Assembly (NCBI GenBank): GCA_022560025.1 | Contig: JAFISE010000136.1 | Span: 1 to 64,000, forward strand | Direction: 5' to 3' | Source: Stagonosporopsis chrysanthemi | Taxonomy: Eukaryota; Ascomycota; Dothideomycetes; Pleosporales; Didymellaceae | Length of the DNA stretch: 64,000 bases | In this document: in pieces, positions 13,650 to 25,771 of the stretch | Layout: each line of letters opens with the position of its first letter | Position numbering within the stretch: position 1 is the first letter of the stretch | Program-made: the position numbers and the translations under genes | Notes under the pieces: model-generated | Seen by the model: the letters and a program-made list of their open reading frames with translations, nothing else | The model's database searches: none | Told to the model about the DNA's origin: nothing

Positions 13650-16600
13650 ACTTAAACTATTACTAGCTATTTTCTTTTTAAAATTTAATCTAATTTAGTA
13701 ACTACTTTAGAAGACCTAGTAATTACAAATATTTATTATAAAACGCTTTTAGCTTGTAAAAAGTATTCTTAAAGTTTTCTACTAAGTACTAGGTAAAGTT
13801 AAAGTTATGTCCTAGCTAACTTATATAGTACTTTATGTGTTGTTAGACTAGCTTACTTGTAAGTATCTCTTGTACTTTCTATTTTTTAACTCTTTAAATT
13901 AGAATACCTAAAGGTTTTAGAGCTTTTTATTTAGGCAGAAAGTCTGCTAGATCTTTACAAAGTATATATAGGGCAAAGATATTATAAATTTATAAACTAG
14001 AAAGAAGTTTTAAAAACTATAAATAACTAACTTGCTTATAAACTTTAAATAGACCTTTCTATAAGTTAGATAGCTTTTAGCTAGAATGCTTAATAGCTAA
14101 GTTCTTAGTTAACAAGTATATCCTATTACCTACTACCTAGTCAACTAGGCTGCAGTACTTATCCTTAGTAGCTTTAATTTGCAGCTGTGCCTTTTTTATA
14201 TTCTTTTTAGCTACCTTCTAAGCTTAGTATATATAGGTTGCTAAAGTAAGTATATTCTAGTAGTTTAGGTTGTTACAAGGAGCTATATCTATATTAGGTC
14301 TATTCTACTGCTAGCTCTGTCTAGGTTTGCTTCTAAACAATACTTAATAGAGAGTTATTCTAATACTAGAATAAAGTAAAGTAAGCTGTGCACAGTTAAT
14401 AAGTAGCAGTAATTTAAACTAGTTATCTTAATAGTATGTTAAAAACTATTATAGCTGCTAGTAAATATACTTATTTATAATCTCTGTTTAACTATTAGTT
14501 TTCTTATAGTAGGTAGTAGAAAGCTTAACTTTAACGCTAATAATCTAACAAAACTTAGACTAGAAACAAGATATAAACTAAAGTCTATAATTAGATACTA
14601 TTTACTTAAGAGTATAACTAAAATAATAGACTTATTAGATAAACAAAGAAGCTATCTCTTATATAGTTATTGTCTTATAGTATAGAATAGTAATTACTTG
14701 TTTTGTTAAACAGTTAATAATAACAAGTATTTAATTATATCTAGCTTTGTCCTTTAAAAAATTGTTAAAATCTATACACAGGTACTATATAGGTTAATTA
14801 AAAATAAGTAGTAAGTAAAAGTACTTACAGAGTTAGGTCTGCTTTAAATACCTATAGTAATAGAAGATATAGTTTTGCACATGTTGTTTATAGCTAGCGC
14901 CTATACCTTGCTAGTAATACTATTAAGATAGTAGCTAGTAGGTTTTCTTTATAGTTAGGTAAGTAGTAGATACTTAGTTGTACGCTTCTTAGATAAAGCA
15001 AGTGCACAGCACTAAGTCTAAGACTACATACAGATGATCTTAGTATAAAAGTAGACTATTATAGATCTAATAACTAAAGGCTAGAGATTTTTGCTCTTTC
15101 TTAAAGGCCTAGTAATTGTGTTGTAGCATAGCTTTAATTAGTTCTAAAGAGTCTAACTATATCTCTAGCTATAAGGTGCAGATAGCGTATACTAAGAAAT
15201 ATAAAAGATAGACTTAGGCAAGTTTAGAGTTAATATAGTTGTAAAGTTGTTAAGGTCTTAATAATACCTAGGAGTAATTATTCTTCTAAGTTGTCGTAAG
15301 GTTAGCTAGGTCTTACTCTTTTTAACTAAGAATATTAGCCTTTTTATTATTTTTTTCTAGAGTGTACTTAATTTAAAAGTTAAACAAAGTAAGTACCTCT
15401 GCCTATCTAGCTTATTAGGCATTTAAGACTTTAGTAGTTATAAAATATTCTAGAAAACAGTAGTTAAAGTAAATATAGATCTAATTTAACGTAGATATTA
15501 GCTTAGCTCTCTACTTATTAAAGGCCTAGAAGATAGCAAAGAGCTCTTTGTTATAGATCTCCTAGTTAAGCTCTAAACCTAATAAGGAACAGCTGTAAAA
15601 CGCTATAAGGTACTAGTAGTTGTCTGCGTGTTTCTAAGATATAATACCAGCTACTACTTTATTTAATATATTAGTCTTAAGCTTTGTTTTAAAGTCTAGG
15701 TTAAAGTAGTACAGAGTTAGAATAGCTAACAAGCTCTGTTTAAGCTTCTTAAAGCTAGCCTAGTAGTTTAGAGTCTATTTAAAGGTATTTAACAGACTTT
15801 GTAATATAATTAAAAGTTTTACTACTTAAGAGAACTTAGGCACAAATTGTTAATAGAAACTAGTAAAGCCTAGAAATAATTTTACACCTGTTATAGTTGT
15901 AAGTAGCTTCTAGTCTGCTAAAATTTATACTTTCTTAAGATTTACCTTAATACCTTTGTTTATAAGGATATACCTAAGGTACTAAGTGTAAGTTATATAG
16001 AATTTACTTTTCTTAATATTAACTTATAGGCCTATAGAGCAAAGACATTCTAGAACCTTTTTAACGTATGTCTAGTAAGTCTAAGCGTCTTTAAAGTAGA
16101 TAAAGATATTATCTAAGTAAGTAATATAGAAGTTATCTAAGTAGTAAATTAGAATGTTTTTTATATAGTATTAGTATATAGTAGAGCTATTATACAAACT
16201 AAATAGTAAGACCTTATACTTGTATGTGCTGTAACACGTCTAAAATATAATATACACTTTGAAGGAAAAATTTATACAGATTTAGTTAAAAGCTAATAAA
16301 ATATTAAACTTAGTAAATATCTTTACCTTAGATAGTTAAGCAAGTAGCTTGTCTATACAGAGTATTAAATAAGAGTCTTTGCAAGTTAAATTACTTAATT
16401 TGCAATAGTCTATACAGATATACAAGCTTCTATTTAGTTTTTGTATATATAGTATAAGTAATGTAAATAAGCTTTAGCTATATTTAATATAACTATAGCA
16501 TAGCTATTCTTATATAAACTTCTTAGTAGCTTTAAGTTCTTTTAATTTCTGTTTATACAAGAAAAAGTAATTATTTAGCAAGAGTTCTTCTAAAACAATC

Positions 16601-17000
16601 TTATAGTTGTAAAGATAGTGTTCTAAAAGGCTTTTAGCTTCTGCCTTACTAAATATATTAGCATACTAAGAGTATTAAGCTAGCAAGTGTTTCTAGATTA
16701 GTTAAGTATTAATTAAAGTTATCTTAGTTGCACTTTTTTTTTATAATATAATTAATCTTGTATAGGCTAGTTATAAAGAACTTGTTCTGTAGTTTCTTTA
16801 TTAAGAAGTAGAAAGTGTTAGCTAAGAGTATAGTAATAGTAGTAATCTTAGTTAGAGCAGTTATAAAAGTGTTTACTACTTTGTTAAGTAGTACTAAGAG
16901 TGGTAAACAAAACTTAAGCAACTTTAATATACTTTTTATATATTAAATAGTTATTATAAGGCTGTATTATTGCTAATACTCTTTCTATTCTTATAGAGCA
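13650..17000 (-). mobile_element. Second Ty3/Gypsy pol remnant, antisense
   Basis: On the minus strand a degraded Gypsy-type reverse transcriptase can be read from about 16,560 down to 15,900. It has a LKELKA-like stretch, then a segment resembling the family's GSLRLCVDYR-x-LNxLT region near 16,400 (read here as RSLYICIDYCKLSNLT), then YLDN at 16,105-16,119 where YLDD is expected. The region further down to about 13,650 should hold RNase H and integrase remnants but is too mutated to delimit. Many stops are present. It runs opposite to the element at 3.2-9.5 kb. Confidence 0.65.
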
Positions 17001-17827
17001 TCTTATTGCTCTATGTCTTGTTAGGCTTTGCCTTCTTTAAAGAGTTGTTGCAAAGTTATTAATAAAGGCAGTATAGAATTGTATAATTAAGAGTATTTAG
17101 TAGGCTATATTAACTAAGACCTATTTATATTAAGTTAGAGCCTAAAGCACTTGAGCTTTTTAATTCTAATAATACAATCTTGTAATCTAAGATTTACAAT
17201 AATAAAAATGCAGTTATATACCTTCTAGCTGTCAACTATAAGGTATAACTATATATACTAAGTTACTAGAGAAGTAATTTAATTCTAGATTTTTTTAACC
17301 TAAACTAAAAAAAAGTAGCTTTTAGATAAGTTTATAAAGTAAAGTAAAGATAGAATATATAATATTAGAGTTTAAAAACAAAAATTCTTAGGTACTAGTA
17401 TTAACTAAGAAGCAGAGTTAAACACTAAGCCTTTAGTTGCAAAGAATAGTAGAAGTAAGAAAATAAAGACTACTAAATAAATAAGACAGTAAGAGATTAA
17501 ATAGATTATATTAGTTTAGGCTTAAGTAAGATAATCTTTCTAGGTAGAACTATTTTCTGTAGAGATTGTATTAGTCTTGTTAAAGTCTTCTTTAGTATTA
17601 ACAAAGTCTTCTTGTTTTACTTTAATTTTACGCATACAAGGTACTATATAATTCTTAGTAAAGTGTCCTAGCTTTTTATAGTTATAGCAAGCTCTTAGAG
17701 TTATATTCTTTTTAAATATAGGTATATTGAGTATAAAGGTACTCTAGGCAAAGTAAGTAAATCAGCTAAAAAAAAGATAATCTTGTTAACTTATTGTAAT
17801 AGAGCTTTGTTTTATATCTAACTAGTA

Positions 17828-19682
17828 ACGTAATAGATAAGCAAGTTGGCTAAGCAAGCAAGTCGGCTACCTTGCTAAGTTTGCGCAGCTCTAAAGTTAT
17901 ATAACTTAATAACACAGTGCTATAATATATAGAAATTTAGGTAGTAGACTAAGCTATAACTAAGCTATCTTTCTTGCAGGTATATAAGTTATAGCCTTGC
18001 TCTCTGCACCTTGTGCAGCGCGCAAGAGCCTAACAGCTAATACCTAATTACTTTCTTTTCTAATGCTTGTTACAAGCAATCTGCTAATTAACCTTATATT
18101 AAGTAAGTATATTCTTACTAGCTCTCTTTGTTAGCACTCCTTAGTATTGTACACGCTTTCTCTTGCGCTACTTACGCGTAGAAGCTGCCTAATTTGCCTT
18201 CTTAAGACTAGCAATCTGATTGCGTATTAGCTTAGCTAACAGCATTATTACCTTAGCGCTCTTCTTAAGCTAGTTAATTGCTTTAATAATTAACACTAGT
18301 AATAAACTCTTATGCTTACAGATATGCTTATATATTAGTATTAATTAAGCTTTAAGCTTACGCATGTTGCTTAGTATACAAGCCTCCTAGAGAGCTTCTG
18401 TAAGAGCAGCTAGTAGAGTTAGCATACGCAGCTGCACGTTAAGCTTTAAGAGAACAACGTCTAGCTAATATAAGATAAGGCTAGTGCCTTAAAAATCTGC
18501 GTATATATTAGCTAGTGTAAATAATTAATTGTACGCTGCCTTAACAGCTAGCAGAAACTTAAGCTTAGTAATATAGTTAATCTAATACTAGATTAAGCTT
18601 TTAATCTTATAGCTATACACACGCTTTAGTAGTAAGAAGTAGCTAATATTAAGAAGCTAGAGCAGGTAAGATAAGTAAAGTAGTATATAGAGTATATAGA
18701 TATTGCTTTCTTTACAGAGCTCGTAAAATTTAAGAAAGTAGTAGCTCTTATAGCTATTAAAAATAAGCAGGCAATATACTTCTACTATATAAGCCTTTGT
18801 GTAAGTATTAAAGTGCTTTAGCTACTTAACTCTTAGCTAGTTAGTTATCTATCTATTATTACTAACTGCAATTGCCTAGTTATATAGGATTAATACTTCT
18901 TTATACTAAGCAGAGAAGTAGTACTAGCTAGTTAAGATTAGGAACAGTAGAATAGACTAGCTAGCAGTGTTAATTGCAGCAACCAGCGTTGCCTACTTGC
19001 AATTGCCTAGCTAGATAGACTTTAGCCTGCCTCTTTTCTTTAATGCTGTTATAACAAGCTGTGTTGTAATCTTACTTAGTATAAAGCTAGCCTTGTTAAA
19101 GTTGTAGACATCTTTATTATAGATGCTGTACTTAGCTTTTATCTACTTTACAAGCTTAAACTAGCTTTTAATTAGTATAAGATTCTTATATAGAGCTCTC
19201 TGCTTATTATATACTTAATAAAAACACGTCTTAAGACTGTCTGTACACTTAACAAAGTTAGCTAGCTACTTCTACCTAACCTAGCCTGCGCTGCACGCAG
19301 CTAGCAGTTTATTAGCTATCTAGTATATAGCTGTATATATAGGCGCAAATCTGTATGCGTCTAGATTAAGTATATAGCAGACTCTTACCTCCTCTTCTAG
19401 CTAAGTAAGCTTCTTTAAGTTAAGCTAGCAATCGCGTTAAGTAAGCTTTCTAGCGCGTTAGTTATTAAGTGTAGATTTTAGAACGTTATAGACTGCTGCA
19501 GCACGCTTAGAGCTACTTAGCTAGTGCCTATTAAGAGAAGTAAAGGCAAGAAGAATATTAGCTTAATTGTAAGATAATAGAGCACGTTGTAGTAGAGCTA
19601 TAGTAATAGGTAGCTTTAAAGCTGCGCAAGCTTAGTAGGGTAGCTAACTTGCTTACCTAGCTAACTTGCTTATCTATTACGT
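17828..19682 (-). mobile_element. Fot1/pogo-type DNA transposon, RIP-degraded
   Basis: A 1,855-bp element bounded by terminal inverted repeats of about 68 bp starting ACGTAATAGATAAGCAAGTT, flanked by a TA on each side (17,826-17,827 and 19,683-19,684). The two repeats differ at roughly eight sites, mostly transitions. On the minus strand a degraded transposase reads DVYNFNKASF (19,083-19,112), matching the DIYNFDETGF motif of Fot1/pogo transposases with Asp-Glu changed. Further downstream are a GNCK...AINTAS stretch and FLKFYELCKESNIYIL, which align with the catalytic core of this family. Size, TA target and motifs all agree with Tc1-mariner/pogo. It cannot encode a protein. Confidence 0.85.
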
Positions 19683-20279
19683 TAAGCTCTTATTAATCTT
19701 AGAAGTTGCAAAACAGTATAGGTTAGCATAGTAAGGTTGTTTCTTCTTTCTATATTGTAAGTAGTTAGGTGTTCTACTATTTAAAAAAAGAAATTATACT
19801 ATTGCTACTTAAAGTCTAGATTAAGTACTTAAATACTTAGAGAGATCTTAGTCTATATATAGTAAAACTATTCTAATTAAGGCACTTTTTCTTTAATAGC
19901 TGCACTACAAAAGCAGCTCTTAAAAGCAAGGAAAGCTTCTAATTTCTCTATTTAGAGTTAATTAAAGGCTGCTTAGCTTTCTGCCTGCTTATTTCTAGTA
20001 ACAAAGTATGTCTTAAAGAGTGTAATTATCTCTTCTATAGTATAAAAGCAATCTGTTTTATTATTAGAGAAGTACTAAGGTTCTAAGTATTCTTTAGCTA
20101 ATCTAGAAGTATAACCCTAGACAAAGGCTATATATGCACATACACTCTAATAGTAGTCTGTATTAATATTAAGTTAGTCTTAAATAAAAGTATACTATTA
20201 CTAAAAAGTAAAGTTACTTTTATTTATAAGAATCTTAATATTAAAAGTCTTTTTAGAGAGCCTTTTATGTACTGTAAGT

Positions 20280-21125
20280 ACTAAGCTAGCTTCTAATAGC
20301 TGCCTTATAGTAGATTAATATAGTATACCTATTAGTAGTATTTCTATTATAAGTAAAAGGCAATCTGCTAGAGTAAGACTAGCACGTAACTAAGCAAGTT
20401 CCTACTACAGTTAAGCTATCTCTTCTAAGAGATTGTAGTTAGATAGCTCTAAATTAGATCTATTATTAGCAGCAGATAGTTGTGCTAATATAGGGCTCTA
20501 AGAGCGTCTAGTCTCTAATTAGTTCTAGGACTAAGTAATAGGTTCTGTAGTAGTGCCTAATATTAAAGTTGTATTTAAATTAAGTAGGTTATTAATAGTC
20601 TCTAAGTATCTATCTTAGTATAATCTAATATAGCTTTTCTAAAGTTAATTCTAGAGTAGTAAGTTGTAAGAAGTTCTAAACCTATAGGCTTTTGTTGTTA
20701 AGATATCTCTAGTATTCTAACTATTAAATAGACAATTTAAAGACTTGTTTAGTTTAGGTATAATACTCTAGCTGCGCTTATATAAATAACTAAACAAACT
20801 ATAGTAATATTATTATAAGGCTGTTACTAGCTAGGACAAGTTTTAAAGTATAATATAATAATATAAGATGCTAAAGAAGTCTAAATTATATAGGTATCTG
20901 CTATAAGGTATATAGAAGTACTAAAATAAACTATAGGACTAGATCTCTATTCCTATAGGTCTTGTACAAAAGGATACTTTAAAACTATCTATCTAAACTC
21001 TATAAAGACCTTCTCTCTTATACCTAGAAGCTTAGGAAAGACTATACTAAGAAGCAGTTAGAAGATAGATCTAAGTTAGGTAGTTATTAGGTAGTAAAAG
21101 GTAAGCTTAAAGAACTAGGCTTGTT
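20280..21125 (-). repeat. Third retroelement 5'/gag copy, antisense
   Basis: The minus strand here matches the plus strand of the Gypsy remnant at about 3,310-4,140, including the distinctive run around 3,920-4,080. Divergence is dominated by transitions. It is a non-coding, RIP-mutated fragment. Confidence 0.65.
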
Positions 21126-21956
21126 CTTACAACTACTACCTCTAGGTTTATGCAACTTTAACTCTACCTCTACCTACTCCTAGGTACTCTGTACCTATTT
21201 CCTAACCTAAGTAGGTTACACTCTTAGCAATAATATATGCTAATAGATTAGTACTACTACTTAGTATTATCTACTTAGCAGCTAGTAGAAATGTTTAAGC
21301 AAGCTAAGTAGCTTTAATTAACTTAAAAAAGTATAATATCTTCTTTATAACCTTACTTACTAGTTAAATAAATAATAGTTTAGGTATTACTTAGCTTAAA
21401 TAGGTATTTAAATAGTATACTATACTAAAAGCTTATAGAAGTAGTACTTACTTATTCTAGATAGTTTTAGTAGCTATATAATAAAAGCTTTTACTTATAA
21501 CTATAATACTTATAAAACACTATTAATAGTTTATCTATCTTATTCTACTTATATATTGTAGCTATTAGATATAGTTTGCTTTAAGCTACTTAAAACTATA
21601 CTAAAGAGCTTAATTACTATACTTAGAAAAGCTAAGGTATACTTAGTATAGGTAAAAGTAACTTCTTTAACTTTTTTTAGCTAGCTTAGATAACTACCTT
21701 TACTAAAATATTAGTTAAGACTAGGCTAGCAAACTAGGCACCTCTATATACTTAGAGTCTCTAGCTTTAGGTAGGTATAACTCTATAAATCTTTAAGATA
21801 CAGCTTAGTAATATAGTATACAATAGAATACGCTAAGCTAAAGCTTTTAAACAAGCTACTACTTACCTAACTTAGCTTAGTTTTAGCTTAGGTATATTGC
21901 CTAGAATAGCTAGAGAGTTTATAGACTCTAGGGTTAGATAGAGGTAGAAATAGTAC

Positions 21957-22332
21957 TAGACTAGCAAATAGATCTCTATATTAAGATCTTAGAATCTATA
22001 ATATCTCTATAGGCTTATACTTAATTTAGACAATTAGTAGCTTAAATTATAGCCTTAACTTAGGTCTATCTTTTGCATGTACAAAAACTTAAGCTAGCTC
22101 TTTTAGCTAGCTAGATATCTTAGATTAGAGCTAAATATAGAGACCTATCTCTTAGTAGCCTAGGTTATTAGATAACTCTTTTTCTATTAAACTATTAGAT
22201 ATACTTTCTATATATAAAATATAAGTCTGTATTATAACTATAAATTAAACTAATAATCTTTAGAATTAGCCTTAAACTAACAGAGATATTACAAATTTAA
22301 GATCCTGATAATAAGACCTATTTGCTAGCCTA
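21957..22332. mobile_element. hAT-like non-autonomous element (MITE), copy 2
   Basis: This 376-bp copy is inverted relative to the element at 11,037. Its ends read TAGACTAGCAAATAGATCTC (left) and, reverse-complemented, TAGGCTAGCAAATAGGTCTT (right). The interior is clearly homologous to copy 1 in reverse. The flanking 8-mers (AATAGTAC and CCTAAAGT) do not match, so either the target duplication has been erased or the copy moved by recombination. Confidence 0.75.
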
Positions 22333-22859
22333 CCTAAAGTCTAATACGCAAAACGCCTATTATCTTAAAGAGCACGTTGCTACTAGTGCTAACAGAGAGC
22401 TTTAACAGCCTGCAAGAACCTCTACCTTAGCACGTTAGATACCTTGGCAACTGTCTTGCTATAGGTATTAACTTGCACTTTATTTCTTAAAGCCTAAAAG
22501 TACAGTATATACAATTTATAGCCTGCTTTCTAAGCTTTGTTTACAGTTGTGTAGCATATAAATAAGAATAATTCTAATATTAGCTACTAGATTACTAAAC
22601 CTGCAGACTTTAATCTTGTTAATCTACGCTCTAGCAAAGAGCTATCTAAGACATAGAGGAACGTAAAGATAATATTTCTTAACACGCGTAACTGCAAAGA
22701 CAGTAGTTAAGATAAGAACGCCTAGTGCAATAATATATTCCTGCTATTGCTTAGTCTAGCTATACAGCTGTACAGCAAGGACTAATAGTGCCTTTAAAGC
22801 GTGTGACTAAACATCTCCTGCTCTACCTACCTAAGACTAAGATCAAGACTACTAAGAAA

Positions 22860-24270
22860 CTACAGGCAATTACAGTCAATTGACCCCTGTTACCTGTCGT
22901 ACATCACCGCTCGTGGCCTCACCAATGCCCAGCGCAAAGCCATTAACTGCAAGACAGATTACGTCCTCTCGTACTTGCATTGTTATCTATCTACCTTAGC
23001 ACTCTATGTACAGCTTGGAGAGGCAAGCATAGGAGATGTTGGGCATACTATAGACGCGTTCACCAAGCAAACGGCCCTTTTCTCTAGCTTTGAAATCAAG
23101 CCTGCGTCCAGCAACTAGACTAAGGCCAAATTGCAAATTAGTATATAGTTGGCTGCGTCTATCCGCAAAAAGTAGGAACTCGCAAGCTTAGCCTAGCTTC
23201 TTATCAAGCCCGTAACTATAGTTGAACCTGTGTTCACTATTGTTAGACACGAACACCAAGTTTACTATTCTTATCCCTGCAACAGTCTCGTCTCAGGAAG
23301 AAGCAGTGTCCACGTGCTTAGACCAGACCTTGATTTAATCTGAACGACTGAGTACAGATTCTGCGCGCAGAATCTTTCAACTGCTCAGATTTTATAGGAA
23401 TGTCCTGGCTTACAGGATTGACAAGGAAGATAATTGGTATTGGGGCAGGGTTCTTGGGAAGACGTTGACCCGGCTAGCTGGAATGTCTAAGGTAAACACG
23501 CGTCAGCCTGGTTGACCTAATCTTGCATCAAAAGCTAGACAAGCTTGTCTTGTGTTGTACACGACCAGTGTCAGCTTAGAAGTCTACAACACAATATCGC
23601 TACACTATGAAGAAGTACGCTCAGTTGACAAGACTGCTTGCCCTGAGACACCATCTCGCAGTATGCTACGTGCACAGCGCATTATTCCTAAGAGTATTTA
23701 TGCAGGACCTAGGGAGACATGCATTGATGCCATGACAATAGATAGCAGGATAATCCAAGTACGAAGCAAGCAATCTTGGCACCTATGCAGCATCGTCGGG
23801 AATGCGTTGGTAGACAGACAAGAATGGCAGCGCGGACAGAATAAGTCTTAATACGAAAACCTCAAGAGGGGAGAATACATAGAATCAAATAGGGTTCTAC
23901 AATCCTTAAGAGATGACCGTGAGCATCGAAGGAATGAATACGTGGCTGACAGCGGGCTTGGTCTATTCTCCAGCCCTGCTAACCATTCGTCAGACCAAGA
24001 TAAGCGCATTGTTACTTACTGTATCAATCATGTCGAGACTGGCTGCGTAGTCAACAAGGGAAGCCTCTTGGGCAACTTCTCAGACGAATCGCCGAGGGAA
24101 GCGATTGACATCATGGCAGAAGGGAGATTTTCAACGCCTGAAAAGGTTGCTGAGAGGACCTTGAGATGCACTCCTGAGCAGTTCGACACACCAAGTTACG
24201 TGTCACGATCGTCAATCAGCTTCGCTCGTCGGTCACCCTTTGCACTTGTGGTCACCTTAGACTTAAGTGT
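22860..24270. other. GC-balanced region with no recognised gene
   Basis: Composition becomes balanced here. Short open frames at 23,552-23,851 and 23,942-24,277 (plus strand) match nothing I recognise. The second reads like genuine protein (ETGCVVNKGSLLGNF, then AEGRFSTPEKVAERTLRCTP) and may be an eroded exon lying just upstream of the NRPS relic. I assign no function. Confidence 0.4.
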
Positions 24271-24279
24271 CTTGTAGAT

Positions 24280-24660
24280 CTGATCCGCGCCGTGGTGAAC
24301 GAGCAACATGTTGTCGATGCTTTCGGAGAAATGGTCACCCAGGCCGAGATCGTCAGTAGGGGACATCTCAACGAGCCCGAGTAAACTTCAGCAGTTTTCA
24401 TCTCCAATCCGAAGTAGGCATAAATCTCAGCTTAAGGGTGCGGTCGCATGTATAAGACTGCAGATCTTGTCAGGTACAATGATGAAGGCTGCCTCCATCT
24501 ACATCTGCCGGAGAAACAACCAAGTGAAAGTCCGCGGCCAGCGATTGGAGCTGGGCAAAGTTGAATCTCATCTGGAGACATTGGCAAGTGGAGCACGGGC
24601 TCTGCTTTGCAAGGATCATTGGCAAACCGCCTGGTCGCGGTGGTCGGCCCAGACTCAATG
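24280..24660 (+). pseudogene. NRPS adenylation-domain relic
   Basis: Read across frames, this segment follows the C-terminal part of a nonribosomal peptide synthetase adenylation domain. It has RGHLNEPE-stop-TSAVFISNPK, then RMYKTADLVRYNDEGCLHLH (core motif A7 region, usually YKTGDLVRY). After a frame change comes RRNNQVKVRGQRLELGKVESHL (core A8, usually GRxDxQVKIRGxRIELGEIE). A further frame change gives ANRLVAVVGPDS. In-frame stops replace expected codons near 24,381, 24,414 and 24,434. Only about 120 residues of a protein normally over 1,000 long are visible. This is a broken remnant of a peptide-synthetase gene, not a functional one. Confidence 0.75.
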
Positions 24661-25771
24661 GCTTAGGATTATAGTTTAGGGTACGCAGGAAACTATACGA
24701 CGTAAAATCCCACGCCAAGATAGCTTATACGGCGCATGCATGAAGAACGCCTCCTTTACGTGAATAGCTTGAAACCAGTCAAAGGTGCGCAGGAGAAGTT
24801 ATACCTTCTGATATCATCTTGCTCGAGCAAAGCGGCGTCGAGCATTACGTGGAGTGGTCGAGATTACGATGGTGGAGGAAAGGTTTACTGGTGGGAATGA
24901 TCGGTGGGAATGATCAGTCCAGGACTTCAAATCCGTCAGGAACGACTTCATCGCGAGATGTTGTGGTGTGGTATTGCTGTTGGACTAATTGACTATGCCA
25001 AGAACAGTGATGTCAGCTTAGAACAGCTGCCCTAAGGCACCACGCAGGCGAACGCCTGTGTTCTACCAATTATCGAGGACCTGATCGTGGTCGGCGATGG
25101 AGTCGATGTCGGCCATGCTGCGGCGACGATAGCTCCACAAGTTGGCATCAGTAGCGTTATATGAGAGGCCGCGGACAAAAGGAAGTCGAAGGCTGCCAGT
25201 GACTTCGAGACAGGCGCTCCCGTGTAGACTTACGTTACGCTCCCAGCATCCTGTGCAAGACTATCCACAACTTGGCTTGCCTTTTTTGACATTCCAATGA
25301 CACCTATGTCGTGGCATTTCGGACAAGGTGTGCGGCCATTCTCTGCTGGGAGTCATAGACGCCGAAGATAGAACTTGGGGTGTTCTGCTTCGACGCCAGA
25401 GAAGCCAAGCAGGTCGTGCTCATTCCTGTCGGTAAGCATTTTTGTTGCAGCGTAAGCAGCTGCTGAAAATGATGGACAACTGCGCTTATGTTACTTGCTA
25501 GCTAGGGAGCGTCAATATATACATGCTCTAAGACGTGCTAGTCCAGGAGAGTCACAGGAGTGACGATCAAGGCCTGTAGGGCCGACTTGCACCGCATCAA
25601 TTTTCACTGCGCTTTGCCACCAGGTGCTGCGGGAATAGAAGCTATCTATGATGTCTAATGCAGTTCTCTGGGTTGGCATTTCGATCATGTTGCTGTTTAG
25701 CACAGATTACAACCGGAAGAACGCTCTTATTCTCCTGTATTTGTTTACTAAGACAAAAAAGGATAAGACTA
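24660..25771. other. Unassigned stretch between NRPS relic and transposon
   Basis: No convincing gene is seen. Short open frames on both strands do not resemble known families. The sequence TGGTGGGAATGATC is repeated imperfectly near 24,890-24,916. The region may contain further eroded parts of the same cluster as the NRPS remnant, but nothing in it is specific enough to say so. Confidence 0.4.

Larger units (their letters stand above)
1..22860. repeat. AT-rich RIP-degraded transposon block
   Basis: This block has extreme AT and TpA content, with very few CpA or TpG steps. Stop codons occur in every frame, so no open frame exceeds about 100 codons. Wherever ancestral coding can be read, substitutions are C to T or G to A: the gag zinc-knuckle His reads Tyr, and the second Asp of the RT motif reads Asn on both strands. 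This is the known signature of repeat-induced point mutation in ascomycetes. Recognisable components are listed separately. The remainder (for example 1-2,500 and 12,320-13,600) is unresolved, similarly degraded sequence in which I see no gene. The right edge near 22,860 is sharp. Confidence 0.9.

Noticed and set aside
24470..24718. 82-codon minus-strand frame
   Set aside because: It overlaps the NRPS adenylation relic, which explains the sequence on the plus strand.
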